18,332 nt of DNA, from positions 1 to 18,332 of the forward strand of contig JACDAY010000252.1 in assembly GCA_013695195.1 (NCBI GenBank), given 5' to 3'. Below, piece by piece: positions 5,902 to 13,644 of this stretch. The translations under genes and the position numbers were made by a program. The DNA is from Blastocatellia bacterium. Lineage in GTDB: Bacteria > Acidobacteriota > Blastocatellia > Pyrinomonadales > Pyrinomonadaceae. The notes beneath the pieces are model-generated. The model was not told the DNA's origin. It worked only from the letters and a program-made list of their open reading frames with translations, and made no database searches. Each line of letters begins with the position of its first letter. Position 1 is the stretch's first letter.

Positions 5902-7425
5902 ATGAAGGCCATTAAAGCTATTTCAATGTGGATATTATTGCTTTTACCCGTTGGTACGTGGGCGCAAAACGAGGAGACCTTCGTTCCTAACGAGCTTCTG
6001 GTCAAATTCAAAAACGTCGCTGAAGTTTCGACACGCGAACTGCATTTACGCAACGGCGCCGTTATTTTGGAAAAATTCGCAAACTCTGGATGGCAGAGGA
6101 TCAAATTACCTGCAGGCTCGAGCGTAAGATCAGCGGCCTCCAAATACATGAAATCCGCTGATGTCGAATCCGTCCAGCCGAATTATTATTACCGCCTGCT
6201 TGTTACACCGAATGATACAAGTTTTGGAGATCTTTATGGAATGACAAAAATATCAGCGCCGCAGGCCTGGGAGTTGAATACCGGCAGTCCGGCGGTCGTC
6301 GTTGCAAATATCGATACCGGAGCCAGATACACTCACGAAGACCTCGCCGCGAATATGTGGACGAACGCCGGCGAGATCAACAATAACGGTATTGATGATG
6401 ACGGGAACGGTTTTATCGACGATTTCTACGGCTATGACTTTTTCTTTAATGATCCTGATCCGTTGGATGAGAATGGTCACGGCACGCATACCTCGGGAAC
6501 GATCGGAGCGGTAGGGAACAATGCTCTTGGCGTGGTCGGCGTAAACTGGAATGTCCGGATAATGACAATAAAGATCTTCAGCAACAGCGGCGGAACTACC
6601 TCCGCAATGCTCATAAATGCCTATAATTACGTACGTATGATGAAAAACCGCGGGGTAAATATTCGGGTTACGAATAATTCCTACGGCGGATGCGACGAAG
6701 CGTGCGGATACGATCAGGCAACGAAAGATGCTTTGGATGCGATGGGAAATGCCGGGATTTTAAATGTTTTTGCCGCTGGCAATAACAACCGAAATGTAGA
6801 TAATGATCCCTTTTTTCCTGCAAGCTATACAAGCCCGTCGATCCTGTCGGTTGCCAACTCCACCCCTTTCGACAGCCGAAACGGCACCTCGAATTTTGGG
6901 GCGGTCGGCATAGATTTGGCTGCACCCGGAACAGGAATCCTCAGCACGGTATTGAACAGTGCTAACTACGGGAGCTTGAGCGGCACGTCGATGGCGGCGC
7001 CGCACGTGGCGGGAGCGGCGGCTTTGCTTGCCGCGCACAACCCAAACCTATCCGCCGCATCCTTGAAAGCAACGCTTATGAACACCGTCGATCAGCTTGC
7101 GGCATGGAACGGTATCGTTAAAACGGGCGGACGGCTGAATGTTGCCGGCGCTTTGCAGAACCAGACTGTTTGCACGTTTAATTTGGAAAACTCTTCGGTT
7201 CGCCTGCCGACTAAAGGCGGCCATGTTTCGATTAACGTAACCGCCGCCCAAAACTGCGACTACGCCGTCAAAAGTAATGTAAACTGGATATACGTATCCA
7301 GCCCGGATTCTCTTAGCGGCTACGGAACAATAAGTCTTCGGGTAACGATAAATCCGGCGGTTTCCCGAACCGGCAAGGTAATGATAGGAGGCCGTGAGTT
7401 AACCATCACGCAATCGAGAAATTGA
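5902..7425 (+). CDS. Secreted S8 (subtilisin-type) serine protease with BACON-like C-terminal domain
   Basis: 507 residues. A signal peptide (1-22, KAIKAISMWILLLLP...TWAQ) is followed by an inhibitor-like prodomain at 27-97 (VPNELLVKFK ... SADVESVQPNYYY). The protease domain has the full triad: D138 in NIDTGARYTHEDL, H193 in NGHGTHTSG and S363 in SGTSMAAPHVAGAA, with the oxyanion Asn N294 in AAGNNN. An acidic loop NGIDDDGNGFIDD (162-174) looks like a calcium site common in this subfamily. Residues about 424-505 form a beta-rich domain (NCDYAVKSNVNWIYVSS ... GKVMIGGRELTITQS) resembling BACON domains, which may bind glycans or mucins or act as spacers. No ribosome site is obvious before the ATG. 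The tRNA-His gene precedes it and another exported protein follows. It should act outside the cytoplasm, on unknown proteins. Confidence 0.95.
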   Translation: MKAIKAISMWILLLLPVGTWAQNEETFVPNELLVKFKNVAEVSTRELHLRNGAVILEKFANSGWQRIKLPAGSSVRSAASKYMKSADVESVQPNYYYRLLVTPNDTSFGDLYGMTKISAPQAWELNTGSPAVVVANIDTGARYTHEDLAANMWTNAGEINNNGIDDDGNGFIDDFYGYDFFFNDPDPLDENGHGTHTSGTIGAVGNNALGVVGVNWNVRIMTIKIFSNSGGTTSAMLINAYNYVRMMKNRGVNIRVTNNSYGGCDEACGYDQATKDALDAMGNAGILNVFAAGNNNRNVDNDPFFPASYTSPSILSVANSTPFDSRNGTSNFGAVGIDLAAPGTGILSTVLNSANYGSLSGTSMAAPHVAGAAALLAAHNPNLSAASLKATLMNTVDQLAAWNGIVKTGGRLNVAGALQNQTVCTFNLENSSVRLPTKGGHVSINVTAAQNCDYAVKSNVNWIYVSSPDSLSGYGTISLRVTINPAVSRTGKVMIGGRELTITQSRN

Positions 7426-7479
7426 TTTTAGTAGAAACTTTAACCTTTTCCAACTATTGTATCGTTAGGAGCGTCTAAC

Positions 7480-7499
7480 CGTCGTAAATCAATCCGACG
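7480..7499 (+). terminator. Weak hairpin after the protease gene
   Basis: CGTCG and CGACG flank a 10-base loop and are followed by GTGCTTTTGTGGTTTTT. A second small hairpin, GTTAG/CTAAC, lies just before it (7464-7478). The stems are short and the T-run is interrupted, so this is only a candidate terminator. The rest of the 7426-7651 gap holds no gene that I can support. Confidence 0.25.
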
Positions 7500-7543
7500 T
7501 GCTTTTGTGGTTTTTGCTTGAAGTTCAGGGTATTTGATGGAAT

Positions 7544-7573
7544 TTCTTGCATTTAGACAGTATAAGATAGTAT
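7544..7573 (+). promoter_or_regulatory. Candidate promoter for the FG-GAP protein gene
   Basis: TTCTTG (7544-7549) and TAGTAT (7568-7573) are spaced by 18 bases in an A/T-rich stretch; the predicted leader is about 70 bases. Other pairings in the same stretch (TTGCAT with the same -10 at 15 bases) are worse. Consensus match only. Confidence 0.3.
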
Positions 7574-7651
7574 ATTTGATTTTCCTGATATTTTCGCGAC
7601 CACCATTTGTTGAGCTCTGTATTAAATTTTTATTCTTTAAGGATAGTAACA

Positions 7652-8626
7652 ATGAAAAATTTTCTCGCCGTTAGCGGTAAATTCTCACTTTTCGCTGCCT
7701 TCGTTTTAGCAACATGTATTCACTCGTTTGCCCAGGTTGGCTTGCGGAATGCTATGGACATGGATGGCGACGGTAAAGCCGACTATACGATTTTCCGCCC
7801 AAGCAATAACTTCTGGTACATTCTTAAAAGCGGCGGTGGAATTGCCCAACAGCCGTTTGGCGTAGCAAATGAAGATTTTATCGCTCCCGGTGACTACGAC
7901 GGAGATCGTAAGGGAGACTTTGCCGTTTGGCGCGATACAACCGGGTTGTGGTACCGCATTAACAGTGCCAGCAGCACTTTTACCGTTCATGGCTGGGGGC
8001 AAACCGGAGATGAGCCTGTCCCGAGAGATTATGACGGGGACGGGAAAACCGACATGGCTGTTGTCCGCCGCACGAACGGCGTCATGATCTGGTATATTTT
8101 CAGAAGCTCGAATAATGGAATCGAAACACGACAATGGGGTGTAATGACCGATTTTACCGCTCCCGGTGATTACAACGGCGACGGAACATACGATATTGCT
8201 GTCCAACGTCCCGGCGCTACTGCCGATGCCCCCGCTACCTTTTACGTTCTGAATAGCGGAAGCGGTAATATTGAAACCATTACCTGGGGCCTCAGCAATG
8301 ACCTGGTTGTGCCGGGTGATTATGACAAAGACGGCAAAACCGACATCGCCGTTGTCCGCGAAGGAACAACTCCGACTTCAGATCTAACATGGATCGTCCG
8401 CAGAAGCAGCAATCCCACCGGACCGCCGCTGCAAAGAACGTGGGGCGTAACGGGCACCGATCTGACTGTTCAGAATGACTACGATGGAGACGGACAAACT
8501 GAATTTGCCGTCTGGCGCAACTCCGATGGCCGTTTTTATATATTTAACAATGTCACTAACGGTATCTCTGTAATTCAATGGGGTGTTGCAAACGATTTCC
8601 CGGTGGCGAGCCACGACACCCACTGA
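7652..8626 (+). CDS. Exported FG-GAP/VCBS-repeat beta-propeller protein
   Basis: 324 residues from the ATG at 7652, chosen because an AAGGA site lies eight bases upstream and a signal peptide starts at once (MKNFLAVSGKFSLFAAFVLATCIHSFAQ, cleaved near 28). The mature part is built of about six units of some 45-50 residues. Each unit has a calcium-binding loop of the form D-x-D-x-D-G-x-x-D followed by a hydrophobic strand: DMDGDGKADYTIFRP, DYDGDRKGDFAVWRD, DYDGDGKTDMAVVRR, DYNGDGTYDIAVQRP, DYDKDGKTDIAVVRE, DYDGDGQTEFAVWRN. Between them W-G-x-x-x-D motifs recur (WGVMTDF, WGLSNDL, WGVANDF). Such proteins fold as propellers and often mediate adhesion or partner binding. No enzyme domain is attached. 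The final unit ends abruptly at SHDTH, perhaps completing a blade with the N-terminus. A strong terminator follows. Confidence 0.93.
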   Translation: MKNFLAVSGKFSLFAAFVLATCIHSFAQVGLRNAMDMDGDGKADYTIFRPSNNFWYILKSGGGIAQQPFGVANEDFIAPGDYDGDRKGDFAVWRDTTGLWYRINSASSTFTVHGWGQTGDEPVPRDYDGDGKTDMAVVRRTNGVMIWYIFRSSNNGIETRQWGVMTDFTAPGDYNGDGTYDIAVQRPGATADAPATFYVLNSGSGNIETITWGLSNDLVVPGDYDKDGKTDIAVVREGTTPTSDLTWIVRRSSNPTGPPLQRTWGVTGTDLTVQNDYDGDGQTEFAVWRNSDGRFYIFNNVTNGISVIQWGVANDFPVASHDTH

Positions 8627-8650
8627 TTACTGCGAAATTTTAGACTTGAA

Positions 8651-8688
8651 GGGTTGAAGGCTTTGTGAAGTCTTCAACCCTTTTGTCT
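8651..8688 (+). terminator. Strong intrinsic terminator after the FG-GAP gene
   Basis: GGGTTGAAGGCTT (8651-8663) pairs with AAGTCTTCAACCC (8668-8680) across a four-base loop: 12 Watson-Crick pairs and one G-T, followed directly by TTTTGTCT. It starts 25 bases after the stop codon. It separates the exported-protein genes from the heptose operon, so the latter needs its own promoter in 8681-8724, where I see no convincing pair. Confidence 0.88.
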
Positions 8689-8724
8689 ATTGCGACATTT
8701 TGTAGTAATTTTCTCATTGTTTCA

Positions 8725-9732
8725 ATGAATCATCTTTCAGCCGCAGTTCAAACCGCTTTTCCAAAGAAACGTATCGTCATTATCGGTGATCTGGTAGCCG
8801 ACCAATTCCTGCACGGCACGATTGCCCGTGTTTCGCGTGAAGCACCCGTTTTTATTCTGCGGCATGACGAAACCGAAACGTGTGCCGGCGGGGCCGCCAA
8901 CGCAGCTGTAAATGTCGCTTCACTGGGCGGTGAGCCGATCCTGATCGGTGTTGTCGGAAAGGATGCCAACGGCGGCCTTTTACTCGGAAAATTGCGGCAA
9001 TCCGGAGTAAATTGTGATTGTATCGTTGTTGATTCGTCAGTACGGACCACAACCAAGATACGCGTACTGGCCGGACAGCATTACGCAACCCGCCAACAGG
9101 TCATTCGCATCGATTATGAAAACGACACTAAATTAAGCCCGTCTCTTCGGCAACAACTCGTCGGCAAAATCGAAAATACTTTGCAAAACGCAGATGCGAT
9201 CGTGATATCCGATTATAATTACGGAATCGCGGATACGGGGATTTTCGAAAAAGCCCGCGAAGTTGCAAAACGGAAATCCATTCCGCTCCTGATCGACTCG
9301 CGGTTTCGGCTGGGAGATTTTCCGGGTGCAACCACAGCAACGCCAAATCAGGATGAAGTCGAGCAATTGATAGGCAAGAATTTTACATCGGAACAATGCT
9401 CCGCCCTGCGCGAACGGCTCGGATTCCAATCTTTACTTGTAACCCGGGGAAATAAGGGGATGCTGCTCTTGACGGAAAATGAGCCGCCAAGATTGATAAA
9501 TGCTATAGGTTCGGTGGAACCCGTGGACGTAACCGGCGCTGGAGACACGGTAATTGCTGTATATTCGCTAGGGCTTGCATCCGGTTTGAGCTTTTTAGAG
9601 GCTGCTGAGATAGCCAATCACGCCGGCGGTATCGTTGTAATGAAAAAAGGAACGGCTTCCGTAACGGCTTCCGAGCTTATGGAATCGCTGCAGTTTAATT
9701 TAAAAGCCGGTGTTTCGGAATCGTCCGCATAG
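8725..9732 (+). CDS. hldA: D-glycero-beta-D-manno-heptose-7-phosphate kinase (PfkB family)
   Basis: 335 residues. This corresponds to the N-terminal half of HldE (RfaE), which phosphorylates heptose 7-phosphate at C1 with ATP on the way to ADP-heptose for the LPS inner core. Family features: KRIVIIGDLVADQFLHGTIARVSREAPVFI (15-44), the PfkB glycine motif AGGAANAAVNVASLGG (54-69), ISDYNYGIAD (161-170), and the C-terminal PfkB signature DVTGAGDTVIAVYSLG (268-283) with D274 as catalytic base. The ATG at 8725 is used because the in-frame GTG at 8665 lies in the loop of the preceding terminator and would add a stretch absent from the family. A separate gene for the second half follows after five bases, so this is the split HldA/HldC arrangement. 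Confidence 0.92.
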   Translation: MNHLSAAVQTAFPKKRIVIIGDLVADQFLHGTIARVSREAPVFILRHDETETCAGGAANAAVNVASLGGEPILIGVVGKDANGGLLLGKLRQSGVNCDCIVVDSSVRTTTKIRVLAGQHYATRQQVIRIDYENDTKLSPSLRQQLVGKIENTLQNADAIVISDYNYGIADTGIFEKAREVAKRKSIPLLIDSRFRLGDFPGATTATPNQDEVEQLIGKNFTSEQCSALRERLGFQSLLVTRGNKGMLLLTENEPPRLINAIGSVEPVDVTGAGDTVIAVYSLGLASGLSFLEAAEIANHAGGIVVMKKGTASVTASELMESLQFNLKAGVSESSA

Positions 9733-9737
9733 TTCCA

Positions 9738-10244
9738 ATGATTGTAGAAACTGAAACCCATTTTACCTGCGAACAACTCGTAGAGAAAGTTGGGGCGGCA
9801 CGTGAAAACGGCTCGACTATCGTGCTTGCCAACGGCTGCTTCGACCTGTTCCACGTCGGCCACATTCGGTATTTAAAGGGTGCAAAAAAACTGGGAGATT
9901 TTCTGATCGTGGGCATCAATTCCGACCGCCAGGTGAGACAGTTAAAAGGTGCCAATCGTCCTTTTATGCCGGAAATCGAGAGGGCGGAGATAGTCGCGGC
10001 GATTCGATTCGTCGATGCAGTTACGATTTTTGACGAGCCAACCGTTGAAGGCTTGATCGCGGCAATACACCCTGATTTTCACGCCAAAGGCACCGATTAT
10101 ACTTTAGACACCGTTCCGGAACGCGAGATCATGCGTGCGCACGGCGGACAGGTCGCGATTGTCGGCGATCCGAAAGATCATTCTTCTACGGAATTGATAG
10201 ACGCCGTATTAAATATAAATTCGCCAAAAATGCTCAAAAAGTAA
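9738..10244 (+). CDS. hldC: D-glycero-beta-D-manno-heptose-1-phosphate nucleotidyltransferase
   Basis: 168 residues, a cytidylyltransferase-like protein equal to the C-terminal half of HldE. It joins heptose 1-phosphate to a nucleotide (ADP-heptose in the usual pathway). The nucleotide-binding motif GCFDLFHVGHIRYL is at 33-46, with NSDRQVRQLKG (61-71), the RPFMPEIERAEIVAAIRFVD block and the closing KDHSSTELIDAVL (STEL standing for the family's S-S/T-T-x-L/I motif). Five bases separate it from the kinase gene, so both are co-transcribed. The phosphatase GmhB and isomerase GmhA needed for the full pathway are not in this window. Confidence 0.93.
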   Translation: MIVETETHFTCEQLVEKVGAARENGSTIVLANGCFDLFHVGHIRYLKGAKKLGDFLIVGINSDRQVRQLKGANRPFMPEIERAEIVAAIRFVDAVTIFDEPTVEGLIAAIHPDFHAKGTDYTLDTVPEREIMRAHGGQVAIVGDPKDHSSTELIDAVLNINSPKMLKK

Positions 10245-10309
10245 AGAGCATCTAACTCGCTTTTGCCGCTGGCGACCTGGAGTGCCTGGCAGCTTGATAA
10301 TTTTTCCAT

Positions 10310-10879
10310 ATGTTCGAGGCGCGGAATAAGACCGATTTGATTATAGAAGTATGGGAAAAGCTGGACTGCGAAAGCGTCGGAGCAAGCGAGATAACCGCCA
10401 TCGAACAGGCTGTAGTCGGCCGGTTTGGCAAATCTGCTGTCGATTCGCCGATGGTTACAGCACGCCTTCTGGCTGACGAAGGCGCTGAGCTTCGGCATTC
10501 GGAGATTATGAAGCTTTTCCTCGATAGGCGTTCTAATGTTCCGTATGAAGCCGAATTCAGAAATATACTAATTACTTCGGACTTTGGAGCAGTTCTTGCA
10601 TCCATCAGAAACCTCGAGAACCTGCGGCGCAAATATCTTGCAGAGGGTAATAAGGACGGCTTGCGTCTGATTCGCGAAAGAGCGCAACAGGGCAGAAAAG
10701 AAACTCTTGAGACGGTTAGCGGTGCAGGGCTGCGTGTCGAAGATCACCACAGAAATGCAGAAATTGCTGAATGGCTTACATTATGGATTCAGTCGCCCGA
10801 AATGTTTGAGACGTGGGTAAAACTCAGGAGAAACTCGGCTGATTTCCAGAGAAAATTCGGGAAATTAAACACTAAATGA
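10310..10879 (+). CDS. Uncharacterised helical protein in the hld-rsmE operon
   Basis: 189 residues, not recognised beyond being a conserved-looking cytoplasmic protein. It is rich in charged residues and predicted helix, with no signal peptide, membrane segment, cysteine cluster or nucleotide-binding loop. Features worth noting are VGASEITAIEQAVVGRFGKSAVDSPMVTARLLADEGAELRHSEI in the first third, in which a winged-helix-like order could be imagined, a basic ENLRRKYLAEGNKDGLRLIRERAQQGRKE stretch at 103-131, and EIAEWLTLWIQSPEMFETWVKLRRNS near the end. No Shine-Dalgarno site precedes the ATG. It is 65 bases after hldC and seven bases before rsmE, so it is probably in the same message. Codon use and base composition are like its neighbours. 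Confidence 0.8.
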   Translation: MFEARNKTDLIIEVWEKLDCESVGASEITAIEQAVVGRFGKSAVDSPMVTARLLADEGAELRHSEIMKLFLDRRSNVPYEAEFRNILITSDFGAVLASIRNLENLRRKYLAEGNKDGLRLIRERAQQGRKETLETVSGAGLRVEDHHRNAEIAEWLTLWIQSPEMFETWVKLRRNSADFQRKFGKLNTK

Positions 10880-10886
10880 GTATCTT

Positions 10887-11621
10887 ATGAGGCGATTTTA
10901 CGCACCACCGGAAAGTTTTCACGAGCAAAGCGTTCGGCTGAGTGTTGAAGAGACTCGCCATTTACGTAATGTGCTGAGGTTGCGGGCGGGCGAAACTGTC
11001 AATGTTTTCGACGGCAGCGGCCGCGAATTCTCTTGTATTATTGATACGATTGGTAAACACTTTTCAACATTATTGATCGTTAATCAAATCTCGCCTCCGT
11101 CTCCGGAATCCGATCTCTATCTTACGTTGGCTGTCGCGCTGCAGAAGGGCGAAAAGCTCGATCTGGTAGTTCAAAAAGCCGTGGAGTTGGGAGTTTCAAA
11201 ACTCCAGCCGCTTCTTGCAAATCGGTGCAACGTGAGGCGTGGCGGTGGAGATAAAAGAACGGAACGCTGGAAAAAGATAGCGCTGGAAGCTGCAAAACAA
11301 TCGGGGCGCGCGAAACTTATGGAAGTTGAAGCCCTGCTCAGCTTTGAAAATTTTATAAAAAATCTTGGCCCCGCGGCTTATGAAAGTCAGAGATTGATCT
11401 TATTTACCGAACGGGAAGGATCGGGTTTTTCCGAAATTAAACCAAATAAAAAGATAACCGCCGTCTTTGGGCCTGAGGGCGGTTGGGAAGACTCGGAGCT
11501 TGCTTTGGCTCGTGAGCACGGCTTTAGTTTGATTACTCTCGGCGGCCGCATTCTGCGTGCGGAAACGGCAGCCATATCGGTCGCCGCAATATTGCAGCAT
11601 CGATTCGGCGATATGTCTTAG
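10887..11621 (+). CDS. rsmE: 16S rRNA (uracil-1498-N3)-methyltransferase
   Basis: 244 residues, standard for RsmE, a SPOUT-class enzyme that methylates U1498 of 16S rRNA in the assembled small subunit using S-adenosylmethionine. The PUA-like N-terminal part contains MRRFYAPPESF, EETRHLRNVLRLRAGE and FDGSGREF; the central part has ALQKGEKLDLVVQKAVELGVSKLQPLLANRC (85-114); the trefoil-knot SAM region holds FGPEGGWEDSELALA (194-208) and LGGRILRAETAAISVAAIL (218-236). All signature positions are present. The stop codon overlaps by three bases the stop of the convergent exported-protein gene. Last gene of the hld operon. Confidence 0.96.
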   Translation: MRRFYAPPESFHEQSVRLSVEETRHLRNVLRLRAGETVNVFDGSGREFSCIIDTIGKHFSTLLIVNQISPPSPESDLYLTLAVALQKGEKLDLVVQKAVELGVSKLQPLLANRCNVRRGGGDKRTERWKKIALEAAKQSGRAKLMEVEALLSFENFIKNLGPAAYESQRLILFTEREGSGFSEIKPNKKITAVFGPEGGWEDSELALAREHGFSLITLGGRILRAETAAISVAAILQHRFGDMS

Positions 11622-12163
11622 ATCTCCCTCTTTATGGGTCTTGGGCGATAAACGGTGTCGCCGCGTTGGGTAAGCTTTGCCTTAACGCCGATCGTTTGGA
11701 TCATTCTCTGCATTAATACCTTGTCGTCCACCTTGAAATTCACAACGCCCCTGACGTCAACATCCGGATCGTCGAACCTTACAACCAAAAAGCGTTTCTT
11801 TTCCCTCATCAGGCCGAACAAACCTGCTCCCGGCAGCGGAATATGACGCATTACTTTACCGGTTGTCGCGGTGGATACGGTTGCCTCGGGTGAAACGATC
11901 ATAAGAGATTTATAGGGAATTCCGAATTTCTCTTTCCTGTCCTTACCAAAAAAAACCAGCCGACCATTTACATCGTCCGTGGATAGCGTGCCCGTCTCCT
12001 TCTCACTAAAACCAAAAAGGCCGCCCTGGTATTTGACCGCAATCGACATCGATTCAGAGGTCATAAGTGCCGGCAATTGGGCTTTTTCTGCCGGACGCGG
12101 TTGTGCAAAATTCAACGCTGAAAAACATAAAACCAAACTTGATACGAAAATTATTCTTTTCAT
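11618..12163 (-). CDS. Exported protein of unknown function
   Basis: 181 residues. It has a signal peptide (MKRIIFVSSLVLCFSALNFAQ, cleavage probably after FA at about 20). The mature part is mostly beta strands with a few basic turns: SMSIAVKYQGGLFGFSEKETGTLSTDD, RLVFFGKDRKEKFGIPYKSLMIVSPE, then LPGAGLFGLMREKKRFLVVRFDDPDVD and a final helix VDDKVLMQRMIQTIGVKAKLTQRGD. The pattern of a GLFGF strand and a repeated GLFGL segment, with a short PH- or GRAM-like order of strands, is suggestive but not enough for a family. A strong AAGAAGGA site precedes the ATG. It follows the methyltransferase gene by 85 bases on the same strand but may have its own promoter. Confidence 0.75.
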   Translation of the reverse strand: MKRIIFVSSLVLCFSALNFAQPRPAEKAQLPALMTSESMSIAVKYQGGLFGFSEKETGTLSTDDVNGRLVFFGKDRKEKFGIPYKSLMIVSPEATVSTATTGKVMRHIPLPGAGLFGLMREKKRFLVVRFDDPDVDVRGVVNFKVDDKVLMQRMIQTIGVKAKLTQRGDTVYRPRPIKREI

Positions 12164-12248
12164 TGGGAATTCCTTCTTTTTTCTCGTTTTCGAAACGTAT
12201 GCAAATGTTTACATCCATTTATAGACGCTCTAATCAAGCGATTGGTTG

Positions 12249-13043
12249 TCATTTCACGGCTGAGAATTCCAAATTGTTGAGATACGGTTCCAACCTTTTC
12301 TTTGCTATTTCAACATATTCCTCTGATATTTCCGAGCCGAACCATCGGCGGTCAAGTTGATGAGCAACCTTGGCTGTCGTTCCGCTGCCCATAAAGCAGT
12401 CGTAAACCAGATCTCCCTTATTAGTCCAGGTGGATATTTGATCGGAAACAAGCTGTTCGGGAAAAATCGCCGGATGCTCAAAGGCAATTTTATCTTTCGA
12501 CGATGATGTTCCTACATTATAAGAAAAGATGTTGTTTACTTTACGCACTTTAGGCGCAACATGGTCATGCGCTAAGTCGTTGCGGCCGACCTTTGTTATA
12601 CGGAACGATTTGAATGCCTTTTCCTGTTTTATCGGCTGTGTTATGGGATTGAAAGTTTTCGGCTGTCCCTTGCTAAAGCAGAACATATACTCAAAACACT
12701 GCCTGTATCGCTTGCCGCAATCGCTTGGAATGGGATTATTTTTGGCGTAGATCATCGTGTCGTGAACCCTGAATCCTTTCTCCTTAAATGCAAAAGCATG
12801 CTCGAAGCTGGTTAACGATTCGCTGCCGTTAACTGTCCTATCACCGACTACCCAAATAACCACACCGCCGGGTTTCGTCTTTCGAAAAAGGCCTGCTGCA
12901 ATCTCTCCGACAGGAAAATGATAGCCATTATACTCACGCAGATCATCATACGGCGGACTTGTAATCGTCAAATCGATAAATCCATCCGGCATTTTTTTTA
13001 ACGTCTCAATGCAGTTTTCAAAATAGATCAGGCTTAGTTCCAT
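12249..13043 (-). CDS. Site-specific DNA methyltransferase, beta class (N4-cytosine or N6-adenine)
   Basis: 264 residues. The order of motifs is that of the beta class: the catalytic TSPPYDDLREY (28-38) comes first and the AdoMet-binding region comes last, as DCFMGSGTTAKVAHQLDRRWFGSEISEEYVEIAKKRL (215-251). SPPY rather than DPPY or NPPY is commoner in N4-cytosine enzymes, though it also occurs in N6-adenine enzymes, so the base is not certain. Other family parts present are KPGGVVIWVVGDRT (57-70) and MIYAKNNPIPSDCGKRYRQCFEYMFCFSKG (97-126). No target-recognition specificity can be read. It starts nine bases after the HAS-barrel-like gene on the same strand and is probably co-transcribed. No restriction endonuclease gene is adjacent, so it may be an orphan methylase or part of an unusual system. 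Confidence 0.92.
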   Translation of the reverse strand: MELSLIYFENCIETLKKMPDGFIDLTITSPPYDDLREYNGYHFPVGEIAAGLFRKTKPGGVVIWVVGDRTVNGSESLTSFEHAFAFKEKGFRVHDTMIYAKNNPIPSDCGKRYRQCFEYMFCFSKGQPKTFNPITQPIKQEKAFKSFRITKVGRNDLAHDHVAPKVRKVNNIFSYNVGTSSSKDKIAFEHPAIFPEQLVSDQISTWTNKGDLVYDCFMGSGTTAKVAHQLDRRWFGSEISEEYVEIAKKRLEPYLNNLEFSAVK

Positions 13044-13052
13044 ATCGAGGCG

Positions 13053-13640
13053 TTAAAATCTAATTCCTCCCATTGTCCTTTGCCATGACAACGTTTGTTT
13101 GAGCACGGCTAGCCTTTGCCTGTCAGTTTCCGAGCAATCGCGTGCTAACTGTTTAATAGTCGTTTCCAAAAGCGGTGCGGCAAACAGCCCGGCGTGTGCT
13201 ATCACCTGTGAATAATAATGTATCTGCAGGCATTCATTCTCATCGGTATGAAATCTCTTTACATCCGCAACTTCCAGTTTCAATACATCCTGTCCGGCAG
13301 GCACCACGCGTCGCGGAACGCCATGATTAATCTTACCGGCGCCTAGACTTCCGAGAAGCAATATCCCGATCAAAATTCCCTGCTCGTTCAAATAATCAGG
13401 ACTAAAATTTCCGAGTGCGGGCTTTGGACTGAGGCGCGGGCCGTAGTTTGCATATTCCGGATTAATCAGTTTCGAATCGTATATTACGCCGACAATTTCT
13501 TCAGTTTCCATCGGAATGCTGATAAATTGGGCAAACCCATAGTCGGCAGCGCCCGGCGGCATGTCCGAATCCAAATCGTCGATCACACGGCCGATGTAAT
13601 CAATATGAGAATTCGAGCTGACGATCTTTGCGATCTTCAT
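13053..13640 (-). CDS. Conserved protein with a probable HAS-barrel-type N-terminus
   Basis: 195 residues, cytoplasmic. The N-terminus MKIAKIVSSNSHIDYIGRVIDD and the strand-rich part EEIVGVIYDSKLINPEYANYGPRLSPKPALGNFSPDYLNEQGILIGILLLGSL resemble, from memory, small proteins that accompany HerA and NurA genes in cyanobacteria, Chloroflexota and Acidobacteriota and carry a HAS barrel (the domain shared by HerA and ATP-synthase subunits). The middle GVPRRVVPAGQDVLKLEVADVKRFHTDENECLQIHYYSQVIAHAGLFAAPLLE and the tail LSWQRTMGGIRF are also kept in these relatives. The presence of NurA two genes upstream supports the assignment. No nuclease motif (PD-(D/E)XK, HNH, GIY-YIG) is visible, which speaks against it being the restriction partner of the methylase. 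The family call is moderate, not certain. Confidence 0.7.
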   Translation of the reverse strand: MKIAKIVSSNSHIDYIGRVIDDLDSDMPPGAADYGFAQFISIPMETEEIVGVIYDSKLINPEYANYGPRLSPKPALGNFSPDYLNEQGILIGILLLGSLGAGKINHGVPRRVVPAGQDVLKLEVADVKRFHTDENECLQIHYYSQVIAHAGLFAAPLLETTIKQLARDCSETDRQRLAVLKQTLSWQRTMGGIRF

Positions 13641-13644
13641 AATA

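Noticed and set aside
7706..8206. 166-residue minus-strand reading frame opposite the FG-GAP gene
   Set aside because: An open frame created by the repeated calcium-loop codons; no start signals and no protein-like composition.
7740..8620. CRISPR or DNA tandem array in the FG-GAP gene
   Set aside because: The repetition is at protein level (calcium loops of one propeller); DNA units are diverged and have no uniform spacers.
8665..8724. GTG start 60 bases upstream for the heptose kinase
   Set aside because: The GTG lies in the loop of a strong intrinsic terminator, and the added residues are not part of the PfkB kinase family.
13053..13640. Restriction endonuclease partner of the methyltransferase
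   Set aside because: No nuclease motif of a known restriction class is visible, and the sequence resembles HerA/NurA-associated HAS-barrel proteins instead.
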